Assembly (NCBI RefSeq): GCF_014647215.1
Contig: NZ_BMOT01000003.1
Coordinates: 1 to 64,000, forward strand
Direction: 5' to 3'
Source of the DNA: Shewanella aestuarii
GTDB lineage: Bacteria > Pseudomonadota > Gammaproteobacteria > Enterobacterales > Shewanellaceae
Length of the DNA stretch: 64,000 bases
Shown here one piece after another: positions 26,559 to 37,896 of the stretch (its first letter is position 1; each line of letters starts with the position of its first letter). The notes under the pieces were generated by a model. That model worked only from the letters and a program-made list of their open reading frames with translations. It was not told the DNA's origin and made no database searches. The position numbers were made by a program, and so were the translations under genes.

Positions 26559-28410
26559 TTGGCAGCATCCATTCGTCTCTAAGCATATATTCGTCTAATA
26601 ACGCACGCGCGAGCGGCCCGGCATTGGCGCCACCCCAACCCGCATTCTCTAGCACGACGGCAAGTACTATGCGTGGGTTTTCATATGGCGCGTAAGCCAC
26701 AATTAACGCATTGTCCCTTAAATGTTCGGCAACTGTATCGGCATTGTATTTTTCATCCTGACCAACAGAGAACACTTGGGCTGTACCGGTTTTCATCGCG
26801 GCAGTATAGGTGGCATCGGTGAAGCGAGATTTGTCTGCGGTTTGGCGCATGGCTTCGTTAATGATGTCCCAGTTTTTCGGGTTTTTAAGAATAATCGGCT
26901 GATGCTCATCTATAGGCGCATCAATTTTTACCGTATCGTCTTTGAAGGTTTTGAGTAAATGTGGCGTAAAACGACGCCCTTTATTGGCCAAAATAGCAGT
27001 TGAGTTAGCCAGTTGTAGCGGGGTACTTGTCCAATAGCCTTGGCCAATTCCCACTGAAATACTGTCACCAATGTACCAGGCCTGGTTGTAACGTAATCGT
27101 TTCCAGTCCCTTGATGGCATAATGCCTGCGACTTCTTCATAAATGTCGACGTTGGTGCGCTCGCCAAAACCAAATTGCCCCATAAAGTTGGCCATTTTAT
27201 CAATGCCAACTTTATAGACTAAGTCGTAAAAGAAAATATCACAGGAATCGACAATCGCGTGGTAAACATCCACCCATCCATGGCCCCATCGTTTCCAATC
27301 TCGCCATTTACGCTCAACGCCAGGGATCTGCCAAAAACCAGGATCCCACACTCGCGTTTTATCGTTGATAACGCGTTCTTCTAAACCCAATAAAGCCACT
27401 AAAGGTTTGATCGTCGATGCTGGAGAATATTGTCCTTGGGTAGCGCGATTAATCAGTGGACGAGATTTATCATTAAGAAGGTCGCTATAGCCTTTGCTAC
27501 TGATACCATGAACAAATAAGTTAGCATCATAACTCGGGCTCGATACCATAGCTAAAATTCCGCCGTCGCGAGGGTCCATAGCCACCACTGAGCCACGCCT
27601 TCCCGCTAGTAGCTCCATGGCTTTTTGCTGTAGTTTTAAATCTAAGGTTAAATAAATATCTTTTCCCGGCGTGGGCGGGGTGACTTTTAAAGTGCGAATC
27701 ACTCTGCCGCGGTTGTTGACTTCTTCCTCTAAATGCCCAGGTAAACCGTGTAATAAGCCCTCGTAAAACTTTTCAACACCTTGCTTGCCAATATCTTTAG
27801 TGGCTGCGTAGGTTTTCCAGTTATTACTTTGTTCTAATTGGGCTTTGTCGCGGGTGTTAATTTTGCCTACATAGCCCAGCACATGAGTCATTAACTCCGC
27901 ATAGGGATAATAACGTTTCAAACCAGCCTCAACATAGATGCCAGGAAAACGATGCTGGTTCACTGAAAATGTCGCCACTTGTTCTTCGGTTAATTTACCT
28001 TTGATCGTGAGTGGTTTGAAGCGGCGATGAAACTTAAGGGTTTCTTTAATTTGCTCACGCTCATCAGCGTCAATTTCAATAATGCCATTGAGTTCATCGA
28101 AGGTTTCATCAAGATTTTTTATACGTTCTGGGATCATTTCTAACGAATGATATGGCTGATTTTCTGCCAGAAGTTGACCATGACGGTCGAAGATAAGTCC
28201 ACGGCTTGGTGCGGTAGGAACAACCCTAATGCGGTTGTCATTCGAACGGGTTTCGTAGTCTTTATAGGAGACGACCTGTAATTGATACAGGTTGGAAAAT
28301 AGCACGCTCAGTAAAATGAAGACGCAAATAAAAGTGAAAAATGCACGGCGTTTGAATAACGAGGCCTCGGCGGCATGGTCATGCATGGTGATGCGCTTCT
28401 TTGGCGGCAC
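26551..28410 (-). CDS. mrdA: Penicillin-binding protein 2
   Basis: Elongation-specific transpeptidase partner of RodA. N-terminal membrane anchor (about 25-45), pedestal domain, then the transpeptidase domain with the nucleophile motif S-T-I-K (in SPASTIKP), S-C-D (DSCDIFFYD) and KTGTAQ. 619 residues. The start is a GTG at 28410, supported by GGAG 6 nt upstream; an internal ATG at 28386 is an alternative. Confidence 0.95.
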   Translation of the reverse strand: MPPKKRITMHDHAAEASLFKRRAFFTFICVFILLSVLFSNLYQLQVVSYKDYETRSNDNRIRVVPTAPSRGLIFDRHGQLLAENQPYHSLEMIPERIKNLDETFDELNGIIEIDADEREQIKETLKFHRRFKPLTIKGKLTEEQVATFSVNQHRFPGIYVEAGLKRYYPYAELMTHVLGYVGKINTRDKAQLEQSNNWKTYAATKDIGKQGVEKFYEGLLHGLPGHLEEEVNNRGRVIRTLKVTPPTPGKDIYLTLDLKLQQKAMELLAGRRGSVVAMDPRDGGILAMVSSPSYDANLFVHGISSKGYSDLLNDKSRPLINRATQGQYSPASTIKPLVALLGLEERVINDKTRVWDPGFWQIPGVERKWRDWKRWGHGWVDVYHAIVDSCDIFFYDLVYKVGIDKMANFMGQFGFGERTNVDIYEEVAGIMPSRDWKRLRYNQAWYIGDSISVGIGQGYWTSTPLQLANSTAILANKGRRFTPHLLKTFKDDTVKIDAPIDEHQPIILKNPKNWDIINEAMRQTADKSRFTDATYTAAMKTGTAQVFSVGQDEKYNADTVAEHLRDNALIVAYAPYENPRIVLAVVLENAGWGGANAGPLARALLDEYMLRDEWMLPNE

Positions 28411-28508
28411 TTGGGTCTCCAGCTTTGGTAAAGCGAAACCTTAGCGTCGCTTTAATGGTGTTGTTATGTCAACAACCATGAAATTCTTTTAATGAATTTT
28501 CACCTTGA

Positions 28509-28979
28509 TTACTCGCGGTGATAAGGGTGGTTATTATTGATACTCCATGCACGGTAGAGGCTTTCCCCTATCAGTACACGTACAAGTGGATGCGGTAATG
28601 TTAGGGCTGACAAACACCAGCTCTGATTTGCTGCGGCTTTACAGGCAGGGGCAAGTCCTTCTGGCCCACCAATCAGCAAACTTACATCACGCCCATCTAA
28701 TTGCCACTTTGTCATTTGCTCTGCTAAATCGGGCGTTGTCCAATTTTTGCCGGGCAAATCTAAACTTACAATATGATTGCCTTTTGCTATCGCAGCGAGC
28801 ATTAACTCACCTTCTTTTTGCAAAATGCGTGCAATATCAGCATTTTTGCCCCGTTTACCCGCAGGGATCTCGATAAGTTCAAGCGGCATATCCCTAGGGA
28901 AACGACGTTGATACTCCTCAAAGCCTCGGGTAACCCAATCGGGCATTTTTGTGCCTACGGCAATCAGTTGTAACTTCAT
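28509..28979 (-). CDS. rlmH: 23S rRNA (pseudouridine1915-N3)-methyltransferase RlmH
   Basis: SPOUT-class enzyme that methylates pseudouridine 1915 of 23S rRNA using SAM. The knotted C-terminal region includes [11 protein letters not shown] and the conserved C-terminal [16 protein letters not shown]. 156 residues, about the E. coli length. Its ATG shares one base with the rsfS stop (TAATG). Confidence 0.96.
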   Translation of the reverse strand: MKLQLIAVGTKMPDWVTRGFEEYQRRFPRDMPLELIEIPAGKRGKNADIARILQKEGELMLAAIAKGNHIVSLDLPGKNWTTPDLAEQMTKWQLDGRDVSLLIGGPEGLAPACKAAANQSWCLSALTLPHPLVRVLIGESLYRAWSINNNHPYHRE

Positions 28980-29308
28980 TAGGCGTTAGGGTTAGCCCAA
29001 AGTTTTTCTAGGTCGTAGTATTCACGAGTTTGCTCTTGCATCACATGAACAATGACTTCACCTAAGTCTACCAGTACCCATTCGCTGCTATCACGGCCTT
29101 CAACACCTAATGGTTGCATGCCAGCTTTTTTCGCTTCTACCACAAGATGCTCACCAATTGAGCGAACGTGGGTTTTAGATGTACCAGTACAAATCACCAT
29201 GGTATCGGTGATAGTTGATTGATTTTTAACATCTAATACAACAATGTTCTTTGCTTTTAAGTCTTCGATTTTATCGACGACGAAATCTTTCAGTTCGGTG
29301 CTTTGCAC
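28979..29308 (-). CDS. rsfS: Ribosome silencing factor RsfS
   Basis: Binds ribosomal protein L14 and blocks subunit joining in stationary phase or starvation. 109 residues; core motifs [15 protein letters not shown] and [19 protein letters not shown] start at 29308 is chosen because GAGG lies 8 nt upstream and the length then matches E. coli (105); the longer frame to 29371 adds 21 residues not found in the family. Coupled to rlmH. Confidence 0.93.
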   Translation of the reverse strand: MQSTELKDFVVDKIEDLKAKNIVVLDVKNQSTITDTMVICTGTSKTHVRSIGEHLVVEAKKAGMQPLGVEGRDSSEWVLVDLGEVIVHVMQEQTREYYDLEKLWANPNA

Positions 29309-29439
29309 TCGAATTACCTCACTAGTCAAAATTAACGGAGCATTATACTCAATTTCATCCATTGGAAGCAATTAAGCAAAGTGCTTTATGGTAATCCTTT
29401 TAGATTTGGCTGAGGTGTAAATCAGCAGCAGAATTTGCG

Positions 29440-30093
29440 TTAGGGCAGGTAAAGTTGATGTTGCTGAATATAGTTTTCAGTACAAGGCGCGATCAAGTTC
29501 GACACATCTTCATTGCTTTGCAACTTTTTACGTACTTGGGTAGAAGAAATATCCTGTAAATTTATCTCAACGGGAATGATTGAGCCGAAAGTAGAATGAC
29601 TTTGGCTAACCTGAGATTTTGCTAAGTGTGTGGCGCTGCTAATCGCTTTTTTATTTAATATTTTTTGCATTGGGTGGCTTGTTTCAAGATGCCAGCCTGG
29701 GCGCTTACACAGCACAATATGACACAGTTCAAACAGCTGTTGCCATAAATGCCAACTGGGTAAGTTGATAAATGAATCCATTCCCATAATGAAATAAAAT
29801 TGATGCTGCGGGTAAGTTTGCGTTAATTGTTGCAGGGTCACCACTGTGTATGATGGCGTGTGGCGTTTAATTTCAATGTCGCAGAGTTTTAGTTCACTGT
29901 ACTGCAGGCAAACTTGCTCCACCATGGCGACTCTATGTTGGCTATCGACATTAGTAGATTGCTTGTGGGGTGGGACATGATTGGGCATTAGCCACACTTC
30001 ATCTAATTGCAGCTGAGTTTTAATTTCAAGGGCTGGACGAATATGGCCTAAATGGATTGGGTCAAAAGTGCCACCTAAAATACCGATGCGCAT
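29440..30093 (-). CDS. nadD: Nicotinate-nucleotide adenylyltransferase
   Basis: Adenylates nicotinate mononucleotide to deamido-NAD in NAD biosynthesis. Nucleotidyltransferase motif GGTFDPIHLGH (7-17) and the C-terminal ISSTQVRKKL. ATG 30093 is preceded by AAGGA at good spacing; the upstream TTG (30099) is not needed. 217 residues. It follows holA by 16 bp. Confidence 0.96.
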   Translation of the reverse strand: MRIGILGGTFDPIHLGHIRPALEIKTQLQLDEVWLMPNHVPPHKQSTNVDSQHRVAMVEQVCLQYSELKLCDIEIKRHTPSYTVVTLQQLTQTYPQHQFYFIMGMDSFINLPSWHLWQQLFELCHIVLCKRPGWHLETSHPMQKILNKKAISSATHLAKSQVSQSHSTFGSIIPVEINLQDISSTQVRKKLQSNEDVSNLIAPCTENYIQQHQLYLP

Positions 30094-30109
30094 AATCAAT
30101 CCTTAACGG

Positions 30110-31141
30110 TTAGCTAAGCTCTATATGAGCGAGACGATTATGGGCACGCGGGTCAAATAAAATACATAAGTGGCTCATGCCCACCCAATCTTCAATACCT
30201 TGTTGTTTTAAATTCAGCTCTAAGGTTGAGGCTAAACCCAGCATGTGTTCAATATGATGTAGCTCTAAACGGGTTAACGCGGCTTGATAGAGAGGCTTAC
30301 GTTTGTCCCAAATGCGGTATTGTCCCCAGAGTTTGGTTAATGGTTCACCCTGATTTTGTGCCAATTTAAGGTTAAGTAACAGGGTGATTTCTTTAAAAAT
30401 GGCCCACATTAAAATGGGCATTGCAGTGCCTTCACCCTGCAATTGGGCTAGCATGTGCTGCGCTTGTTTTTGATGATTATTTAAAATGGCGTCAGTTAAT
30501 TGGAACACGCTGAATCGTGATTGATCTTCAAAATAGCTGCTCAGTTGTTCGGCACTGATATTGTTATCAGGGTTAACTAATTGCAGTATTTGCATGGCTT
30601 GCTCAGCAGCCAATAAATTCCCTTCAAAGAGATTGAACATCATGGCTTTAGCATCATGATGTAAGGTTAATTTATAATTTTGTATACGGTTGTCCAGCCA
30701 ACGCTCAAATTGCTTACCCTCAGGGGTGGCACAAGGAATATACAACCCTTGGCTATCTAATGACTTAAACCATTTACTGTTGGTTTGTTCCAATCCAGCC
30801 TTAGGCCCCTGAATAATCAATACTATATCTGGATTTGGTTGCTGCAAGAGTAATTGAAAGACATTAGCACCATCGGTACCTGGTTTGCCATTAGGCAGGT
30901 GCAGTTCAATAATGCGTCTACTGGCAAATAAACTCATTGATTGCCATTCTTGGATTAAATCTTGCCAGTTAAAATGAGGATCTTGAATAAGCTGAACTCG
31001 CTCGTCAAAGCCTTGTTTTTTTGCGGCGTTAATGAGCTGTTTTTTGCAATCTTCAACCAACCACAAATCATCACCAAAGAGTAAGCAAACAGACGGTACT
31101 TTGGCGAGATTGTTTTTAAGCTGGTCAGGATAAACCCGCAT
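30110..31141 (-). CDS. holA: DNA polymerase III delta subunit
   Basis: Clamp-loader subunit that opens the beta clamp. 343 residues, the E. coli size. Typical features are the N-terminal LLFGDDLWLVED (degenerate AAA+ core), FASRRIIELHLPNGKPG and the C-terminal helical collar domain. Its ATG follows the lptE stop with no gap, and nadD follows, as in E. coli. Confidence 0.95.
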   Translation of the reverse strand: MRVYPDQLKNNLAKVPSVCLLFGDDLWLVEDCKKQLINAAKKQGFDERVQLIQDPHFNWQDLIQEWQSMSLFASRRIIELHLPNGKPGTDGANVFQLLLQQPNPDIVLIIQGPKAGLEQTNSKWFKSLDSQGLYIPCATPEGKQFERWLDNRIQNYKLTLHHDAKAMMFNLFEGNLLAAEQAMQILQLVNPDNNISAEQLSSYFEDQSRFSVFQLTDAILNNHQKQAQHMLAQLQGEGTAMPILMWAIFKEITLLLNLKLAQNQGEPLTKLWGQYRIWDKRKPLYQAALTRLELHHIEHMLGLASTLELNLKQQGIEDWVGMSHLCILFDPRAHNRLAHIELS

Positions 31142-31651
31142 TTATTCGTTACCGATTGAGGCAAGGATTTGAATAATACTATCAGCAGCTTGAACACGCA
31201 TTTCGCGGGTTAATAATTCCATTTCACGGCTTTTGGCTAAAGCAGTGCGCGGATCGTCTTGATAGTCCCTGCGAACTTCGGTTTGATATTCCACAGGATC
31301 TTCTTCAGGTAACGCTACGGTGAAGGTCACTAAGTAGATTAACTCGTATTCAGCGACATTACCTGTTGGGTAAAGAGATAGGGTGGCGCGTTCTAATGAA
31401 TCACTTACGAGCCTTAGCGTAGGTGTATCTTCGGCAGCAGAGACCATGGTGATACGGTTAATACGTAATCTGTCTTTAACTAGGCGGGTCAGTTCACTGT
31501 ATTGATCGGTACTGCTTACATGCAATTGTTGTAATTCAACAGGGATCGAATAGCTACGCTGCAATTTAAAACCACAGCCAGCAGTGGCAAGTAAAGTGAG
31601 AGAGAGTAAAGCTAAGCCAATACGTTTTGCCAACATAAGAGTTATCGACAT
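31142..31651 (-). CDS. lptE: LPS-assembly lipoprotein LptE
   Basis: Outer-membrane lipoprotein that plugs the LptD barrel for LPS export. A signal sequence ends in a lipobox (LLATAGC) followed by GFKLQRSY. ATG 31651 is used; ATG 31636 would give a shorter signal peptide closer to the E. coli form, and AAAAGG directly abuts the first. The frame is open to 31729, but that extension is unlikely. Order leuS-lptE-holA-nadD is conserved. Confidence 0.93.
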   Translation of the reverse strand: MSITLMLAKRIGLALLSLTLLATAGCGFKLQRSYSIPVELQQLHVSSTDQYSELTRLVKDRLRINRITMVSAAEDTPTLRLVSDSLERATLSLYPTGNVAEYELIYLVTFTVALPEEDPVEYQTEVRRDYQDDPRTALAKSREMELLTREMRVQAADSIIQILASIGNE

Positions 31652-31763
31652 CCTTTTACATCCATGAGAGTCATGGCAATTAATATGAATGCCCATCTTA
31701 TGCTGCTCATATAAGATGGGCAATAACACTCAATAGCGAACCCGCTAATGAGTGTTGTTTATG

Positions 31764-34343
31764 CTAGTTAGCAACAATATTAAGTAGCTTACCAGGAACA
31801 TAAATCACTTTGCGGATGGTGAGTCCTTCAGAGTGTTTTTGAACATGCTCATCATCCATGGCGATGGCTTGAACTTGTTCTTGAGTTGCATCCGCTGCGA
31901 CAGTGATTTTTGCACGTAACTTACCGTTAATTTGCACAATAATCAGTTTGCTGTCTTCAACTAGGGCTGACTCATCCACTTCAGGCCAGCGGCTATCTTC
32001 AATATCGCTATCATTGCCTAGCTCTTTCCAAAGGTTAAAGCTGATGTGTGGCACGATAGGGTAAAGTAAGCGTGTTACTGCTGACAATGCTTCTGCCATT
32101 AACGCGCGGTCTTGAGCAGACTCCTGCGGCGCTTTTAGCAAGTGGTTCATTAATTCCATTACCGCAGCAACAGCCGTGTTGAACATTTGACGGCGGCCAA
32201 TATCATCACTGACTTTAGCAATCGTTTTGTGCAACTCACGGCGCAGTGCTTTTTGGCTACCGCTTAATGCTTTAATATCTAATGCTTCTGTTTTGCCTGC
32301 AGCAATATGATCGCTCGCCAGTTTCCAGAAACGTTTGATGAAGCGATGCGCTCCCTCAACACCAGACTCTTGCCATTCGAGGGTTAATTCTGGTGGTGAC
32401 GCAAACATCATAAATAAGCGAACTGTATCAGCGCCGTATTTTTCTACCATTACTTGCGGGTCGATACCGTTGTTTTTAGACTTCGACATTTTGCTCATGC
32501 CAGTATAAACCAACTCGTTACCGTTTTTGTCGACCGCTTTGGTTACACGGCCTTTGTCATCTTTTTCTACGTCAACCACATCAAGTGGTGAAACCCACAC
32601 GCGTGCGCCTTTGTCGTTGGTGTAGTAGTAAGCGTCAGCTAATACCATACCTTGTGTCAGTAATTGTTTAGCTGGCTCATTCGAGTTCACTAAATCCATA
32701 TCACGTAACAATTTATGGAAGAAACGGAAATACAGTAAGTGCATACATGCGTGTTCAATACCGCCAATGTACTGATCAACCGGTAGCCAGTAGTTGGCTT
32801 TAGCTGGGTCTAACATTTGGTCCGCATGCGGGCTACAGTAGCGAGCGTAATACCAAGATGATTCCATGAAGGTGTCAAAGGTGTCGGTTTCGCGGAAAGC
32901 TGTTTGACCATTTACTGTGGTTTCAGCCCAAGCTTTATCTGCTTTGATCGGGCTTTGAATACCATCCATCACCACGTCTTCTGGCAAAATAACCGGAAGC
33001 TGGTCTTCAGGCGTAGGCATGACAGTCCCGTCTTCTAAGGTCACCATTGGAATCGGCGCGCCCCAGTAACGTTGACGAGAAACGCCCCAGTCACGTAAAC
33101 GGAAGTTCACTTGACGCTTACCTTTGCCTTCTGCGGTGAGTTTAGTGTCAATTGCTTCAAATGCCGCTTGGAAATCTAAACCGTCTAACTCACCAGAATT
33201 AAATAACACGCCTTTATCAGTGAAAGCTTGTTCACTGATATCAACTTCGCCATCAACAGGCTTGATCACAGCTTCAATGTCTAAACCAAACTTTTTCGCA
33301 AACTCATAATCGCGTTGATCATGTGCTGGAACTGACATGACAGCGCCAGTGCCGTAATTCATTAAGACAAAGTTTGCGACCCAGATAGGTACAAGCTTGC
33401 CGCTGATCGGGTGCACAGCGTTCAAGCCTGTGGCGACGCCTTTTTTCTCCATCGAAGCCATCGCAGCTTCAGTGGTGTCAGCATTTTTACATTCTTCAAT
33501 AAACTCAGCCAAAGCAGGGTTATTGGTCGCAGCTTGAACGGCTAAAGGGTGTCCTGCAGCAATTGCTACATAGGTCACGCCCATAACGGTATCTGGTCGG
33601 GTAGTGTAGATATCGAAACTTTGTTGGCTATTTTCCACTTGGAAGGTCATCTCAATACCTTCGCTGCGACCAATCCAGTTACGCTGCATGGCTTTTACCT
33701 GTTCAGGCCAGCCATCTAGTGTGTCGATATCGTTCAATAGCTCTTCCGCGTAATCAGTGATTTTAATAAACCACTGTGGAATTTCTTTTTGAACAACTTC
33801 GGTGTCACAGCGCCAACAACAACCGTCTTGTACTTGCTCATTGGCCAGTACGGTTTCGTCGTTTGGACACCAGTTAACCGATGAGGTTTTTTTATAAACT
33901 AAACCCTTTTCATACAGTTTAGTGAAAAACCATTGTTCCCAGCGATAGTATTCAGGGGTACAAGTGGCAATTTCACGACTCCAGTCATAACCAAAACCCA
34001 GTAGTTTAAGCTGGTTCTTCATGTACTCAATGTTTTCATAAGTCCATGGTGCTGGAGAGGTTTTGTTATTGATCGCTGCGTTTTCTGCAGGCAGGCCGAA
34101 TGAATCCCAACCAATAGGCTGCAGGACATTTTTTCCTTGTAAACGTTGGTAACGAGCGACAACATCACCTATGGTGTAGTTACGGACGTGTCCCATGTGA
34201 AGGCGGCCTGACGGATAAGGGAACATAGAGAGGCAGTAAAACTTCTCTTTGGTCTCATCTTCAGTAACTTCGAAGGTTTTTTGGTCTTGCCAGTGCTTTT
34301 GCACTAAGGCTTCAATCTCTAAAGGATTATATTGCTCTTGCAT
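31764..34343 (-). CDS. leuS: Leucine-tRNA ligase
   Basis: Class I aminoacyl-tRNA synthetase charging tRNA-Leu. HIGH motif H49-M-G-H52 in [17 protein letters not shown]1 editing domain (about 220-410) and KMSKS (about residue 620). ATG 34343 ([10 protein letters not shown]) gives 859 residues, about the E. coli length. The longer frame to 34370 is not supported. Confidence 0.97.
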   Translation of the reverse strand: MQEQYNPLEIEALVQKHWQDQKTFEVTEDETKEKFYCLSMFPYPSGRLHMGHVRNYTIGDVVARYQRLQGKNVLQPIGWDSFGLPAENAAINNKTSPAPWTYENIEYMKNQLKLLGFGYDWSREIATCTPEYYRWEQWFFTKLYEKGLVYKKTSSVNWCPNDETVLANEQVQDGCCWRCDTEVVQKEIPQWFIKITDYAEELLNDIDTLDGWPEQVKAMQRNWIGRSEGIEMTFQVENSQQSFDIYTTRPDTVMGVTYVAIAAGHPLAVQAATNNPALAEFIEECKNADTTEAAMASMEKKGVATGLNAVHPISGKLVPIWVANFVLMNYGTGAVMSVPAHDQRDYEFAKKFGLDIEAVIKPVDGEVDISEQAFTDKGVLFNSGELDGLDFQAAFEAIDTKLTAEGKGKRQVNFRLRDWGVSRQRYWGAPIPMVTLEDGTVMPTPEDQLPVILPEDVVMDGIQSPIKADKAWAETTVNGQTAFRETDTFDTFMESSWYYARYCSPHADQMLDPAKANYWLPVDQYIGGIEHACMHLLYFRFFHKLLRDMDLVNSNEPAKQLLTQGMVLADAYYYTNDKGARVWVSPLDVVDVEKDDKGRVTKAVDKNGNELVYTGMSKMSKSKNNGIDPQVMVEKYGADTVRLFMMFASPPELTLEWQESGVEGAHRFIKRFWKLASDHIAAGKTEALDIKALSGSQKALRRELHKTIAKVSDDIGRRQMFNTAVAAVMELMNHLLKAPQESAQDRALMAEALSAVTRLLYPIVPHISFNLWKELGNDSDIEDSRWPEVDESALVEDSKLIIVQINGKLRAKITVAADATQEQVQAIAMDDEHVQKHSEGLTIRKVIYVPGKLLNIVAN

Positions 34344-34481
34344 CAATCTATTTCCGGCCATGCCGCCCATTGTTGGATTTGCACGTATTGTTTGATCTAA
34401 CGCGCATTCGCGTGATGAATAACTGCATAGAATAAACTAGAAGTGATGCTTTAAAAAGGTTCGTCTTAAGGAGTATTGAAT

Positions 34482-34982
34482 ATGAGTGGAAGAAGTTCAG
34501 CATTATTGGCCTTGTATCAGGCATTAATTGAACAAGTTAAACAGCAGTTTGAACATGATAACTCATTGACTGCTAAAAGTTTGTTTAAGTCTATTACCCA
34601 AGGAAAAAACTATTTACAGCTCAAATCGCAGGCCAACGAACAAGAGTTAGCTTTAGTAGAAGAATTTTTAAAGCGTGACATCGCAAGCTATTTAAAAGAG
34701 CAAACGGCTGAGGATATTAGTTTTAGTCCTACGGCAATTGCCTTAGAAAACACGTTATGGCAGTGGTTAAGTGAAATCACTGACAGAAGTCAGGTACAGT
34801 GGCACGAGTTACAACAGGATTTTAAGCATCATGGTTGTTATAAATCTGGCGAAATTATCAATCAGGGCATGCTGACCTGTGATAATTGCGGTCATCAAAT
34901 GCGCATTGATTTTCCAGGGGTCATACCTGATTGCCCGCAATGTGACAGTGACTCATTTTCACGAGAGCCATTGTCACCTTAA
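34482..34982 (+). CDS. ybeL: Zinc-ribbon protein, YbeL family
   Basis: 166-residue DUF1451/YbeL-type protein: N-terminal helices and a C-terminal zinc ribbon with CDNC and CPQC pairs (about 133-155). AAGGAG lies 9 nt before ATG 34482, which decides the start over a TTG at 34476. Divergent from leuS, as ybeL is near leuS in E. coli. Function unknown. Confidence 0.88.
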   Translation: MSGRSSALLALYQALIEQVKQQFEHDNSLTAKSLFKSITQGKNYLQLKSQANEQELALVEEFLKRDIASYLKEQTAEDISFSPTAIALENTLWQWLSEITDRSQVQWHELQQDFKHHGCYKSGEIINQGMLTCDNCGHQMRIDFPGVIPDCPQCDSDSFSREPLSP

Positions 34983-34990
34983 TTCCACCA

Positions 34991-35281
34991 CTAGAAATTG
35001 ACGCGATAGTGGCAAGGACTGTTGCTGCTATTGCCAATCATTTCATCATAGGCGGTTTGCATTTCGATGATGGCGTAGCGAATACCTTGTAACTTTAGTA
35101 ACTCTTCTGCTTGTTTTATTGAGTTTAAACTTAACAGTTTGCCATCTTTACTGCGGGCACTGCGAAAATTGCCATCATCATCTTTGACCCCAAGTAAGTA
35201 ATGATTTGAATCCGCATAGCTGATGATGGTTGGGTGTAACGGCTGCGCTTCGATAGCTTGCTTTATTTCCGATAATTGCAT
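34991..35281 (-). CDS. Small conserved hypothetical protein (possibly DUF6482)
   Basis: 96 residues from ATG 35281, set by a strong GGGGAG 6 nt upstream; the frame is open further to 35380. No signal peptide or membrane segment. Segments YLLGVKDDDGNFRSARSKDG and AEELLKLQGIRYAIIEMQTAYDEM suggest a small soluble alpha/beta protein. The DUF6482 label is a tentative recollection of the family. Convergent with ybeL (8-bp gap). Confidence 0.7.
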   Translation of the reverse strand: MQLSEIKQAIEAQPLHPTIISYADSNHYLLGVKDDDGNFRSARSKDGKLLSLNSIKQAEELLKLQGIRYAIIEMQTAYDEMIGNSSNSPCHYRVNF

Positions 35282-35619
35282 TTTGAGCTCCCCAATAACA
35301 TGGCGTCGATATCTTCTTTCAGTACGCAGTAAATTATTGGGTAGTTCATTTTTATACAAAATATTTAGCCAGGCAACCAAATTAGGGGATATTTTATTTA
35401 TGCTGCAACTCTGCGGGAATACGCTATTGAGCTAAACTGAATTGATGCTCATAGAGCGCTGCAATCCACAACCTTGAGCAATGATTGGCGAATAAAGATA
35501 TATTTTTTGCCAGAAAGCAGTGACAATGAATATCCACTCAAGTATATGAAAATACTCACGATACGCCACCAACTTCTAGAGTGACACAACTGATGTAAGA
35601 TAGCTTGTTAGATATCTTT
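35282..35619. other. Intergenic region between a hypothetical gene and the pilin-like gene
   Basis: No coding frame or strong hairpin is evident. It should hold the promoter of the small gene at 34991-35281. AT-rich. Confidence 0.3.
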
Positions 35620-36141
35620 TTAGCAGTCGCTGTCTATGATGGCATAACTTGGTGGCGTAGTGGCATTAGCCGCTTGAGTGTAGTGAAAATAGCAGTTGTC
35701 ATTGGCGACTTGACCATTTTCATCTTTATCATAGCCAATATAAGTATTGGCTATGCCTTGATATTGAACGGTGAAACTGTCATCAAGGTCAATCCATTTT
35801 TCAATGTCAGTATTATCTAAATAGCCCCATTTCAGACGTGTTTCAAAAATGCCATCGCCATCCAAATCTATATCGATTAAATCATCGCGCCCAGCAACGG
35901 GTTGAACTTGAAGGCTCGGCATTTGTGATTTGGCATACACCAATGAGTTGGCTGTTTTGACCGCAGCAGATAACCCGGACAGGGTACTGATACGCGCATC
36001 GGTACTGATATTAATAAATTTAGGTGCCGCGATGACAGCTAAAATACCTAAAATAATGATCACAACAACCAGTTCGATTAAAGTAAATCCTTGCTGATTG
36101 TTATTGGTTAAGCGTGTAGGTAAGTTAGGGTTAAATGGCAC
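35620..36141 (-). CDS. Type IV prepilin-like protein (MSHA/pseudopilin type)
   Basis: 173 residues. A short basic leader ends in the prepilin-peptidase site Q-Q-G before FTLIELVVVIIILGILA, with Glu at mature position 5, followed by the hydrophobic helix. The C-terminal globular domain has an acidic DIDLDGDGIFE loop like a calcium site and a cysteine pair (C149 and C173). The start is a GTG at 36141 with GAGG 5 nt upstream; it overlaps the lnt 3' end by 11 bp, so it is translationally coupled to lnt. It lies away from any pilus-assembly cluster seen here. Confidence 0.88.
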   Translation of the reverse strand: MPFNPNLPTRLTNNNQQGFTLIELVVVIIILGILAVIAAPKFINISTDARISTLSGLSAAVKTANSLVYAKSQMPSLQVQPVAGRDDLIDIDLDGDGIFETRLKWGYLDNTDIEKWIDLDDSFTVQYQGIANTYIGYDKDENGQVANDNCYFHYTQAANATTPPSYAIIDSDC

Positions 36142-37714
36142 GGCTACCTCGATATCCTAATGATATTGCACAGAAGATTAGCAGTGAGCATAAAATTAAT
36201 AAGGGCAATTGTCCAATACGTTTAAACCAGGTATCACCGTGATAAAGCGCGACTTCACTGACTAATACCGCAGTTTCAAACTGTGGCAAACTGTCAGTGA
36301 TGTTGCCATAGGGATCAACAATAGCTGTTACGCCATTGTTGGTTGCTCGAAGTAAAGGTTTGCCCATTTCAATTGCACGCATTTGGGCTATTTCCATATG
36401 CTGTAATGGGCCATTAGAGGTTCCAAACCAAGCGTCATTGGAAACTGTTAACAAGAGATCCGTGTCGGCGTGGGTGTTGTCTCTGACTTGTTCAGGAAAC
36501 ACGATTTCATAACAAATTGCCGGAGCCACTTTATATCCCGTAGCCGTTAGATTAGGTTGAATAAAGTCACCTCGTTGAAAAGAGCTCATCGGCAGATTGA
36601 AAAAAGGTGCGAGGGGTCTTAGTAGTTCGGCAAACGGGACGAATTCACCTATAGGTAATAAGTGGTGTTTTCTGAATTCATTATCACCATTAATTTGATA
36701 ATCTGCGCTAGGTTGTTGCTTACTGTGATGGTTGCCTAGGACGATTAAAGAATTATAAAAGTCATGCTCTTCACGGCTAATAATGCCTGTGATAATAGCG
36801 GTATTGTTTAAGTTAGCAACTTGGTTGGCATTAAGTAAAAAGTCTTCAACCATGGCTTCCGGTGCTGGGATGGCCGCTTCAGGCCAAATCACAATATCCA
36901 CACTTGATTGTTCGTCAAAATGATTACGGGTTAAATCCATAAATTTGAGCATGGTTGGCCATAATGCATCTGGTTCCCATTTCATGCTTTGAGCGATATT
37001 ACCTTGTACTAACGCCACTTTTACCGATTTTCCAGTAGCGACGACAGGGTTGATATATGGGGTAACTATGGTGGTCATAATGACAACCGATAACACTACC
37101 ACTAAAGGTAATACGCGTTTTTGTGTTGTTAGCATTACCGCGCCAGCGACAATTGCTAGCACAAAACTGAGCCCAAGCGCCCCAATTAAGCTCGCCAGTT
37201 CACTTAGTGGGCCATTGGTTTGACTGTAACCAATCCATAACCATGGAAAACCGGTTAATACCCAGCCGCGAAGCCATTCGGTGAGTACCCATAACGCTGG
37301 GAATAGACCTAAATATTTAAATGTTAATTTTCCATAGCTGGCAAAAGTCGATTTAGGGGCAATTATTTTATTGAGTAAATAACCCGCTAATGCCGGATAA
37401 AGCCCTAAATACAGAGATAATACTGCCATTAATGCTAGCGATACGACTAAGGGTAAGCCGCCAAAAGTAGCCATACTGACATGTACCCAACTGATCCCAA
37501 CGGCAAAGCTACCAAAACCGAAGCTGAGCCAGTAGCGAAACGCATGCTTACCAATGAGTTGCTGACTTTGCCATAACGCAAATGTCAGTGCGACAGGCAT
37601 AAATAGCCACAAACCATAGGGAGCAAATGACAGTGAAGTGCTTGCACCGGCAGCAAATGCTGTGATTAAGCTGATTAAGTTTGATTGAGAATGAGGTAAT
37701 AATTTATTCAGCAC
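36131..37714 (-). CDS. lnt: Apolipoprotein N-acyltransferase
   Basis: Inner-membrane enzyme that adds the third acyl chain to lipoproteins. About eight membrane segments and a nitrilase-like periplasmic domain with the catalytic triad E279 (WPEAAIP), K349 (RKHHLLPIGEFVPF) and C401 (APAICYEIV). 527 residues; GTG start. Downstream it overlaps the pilin-like gene; upstream lies corC, as in E. coli (ybeX-lnt). Confidence 0.95.
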   Translation of the reverse strand: MLNKLLPHSQSNLISLITAFAAGASTSLSFAPYGLWLFMPVALTFALWQSQQLIGKHAFRYWLSFGFGSFAVGISWVHVSMATFGGLPLVVSLALMAVLSLYLGLYPALAGYLLNKIIAPKSTFASYGKLTFKYLGLFPALWVLTEWLRGWVLTGFPWLWIGYSQTNGPLSELASLIGALGLSFVLAIVAGAVMLTTQKRVLPLVVVLSVVIMTTIVTPYINPVVATGKSVKVALVQGNIAQSMKWEPDALWPTMLKFMDLTRNHFDEQSSVDIVIWPEAAIPAPEAMVEDFLLNANQVANLNNTAIITGIISREEHDFYNSLIVLGNHHSKQQPSADYQINGDNEFRKHHLLPIGEFVPFAELLRPLAPFFNLPMSSFQRGDFIQPNLTATGYKVAPAICYEIVFPEQVRDNTHADTDLLLTVSNDAWFGTSNGPLQHMEIAQMRAIEMGKPLLRATNNGVTAIVDPYGNITDSLPQFETAVLVSEVALYHGDTWFKRIGQLPLLILCSLLIFCAISLGYRGSRAI

Positions 37715-37896
37715 AACTTGCCTTATTTATCGCGTGGTTTAACAAATAATCGTTTTTGAAATGTTGTTTGTAGATTATGCCTGATTGGCTTTCGGTTAAA
37801 TATCAAAGCTGGCTAATTTTAAATGAGATCGTAATAAAAAAGCAGCTTTAATTAATATTAAAGCTGCTTTAAGTGACATGTTTAGGTGATGTTCGC

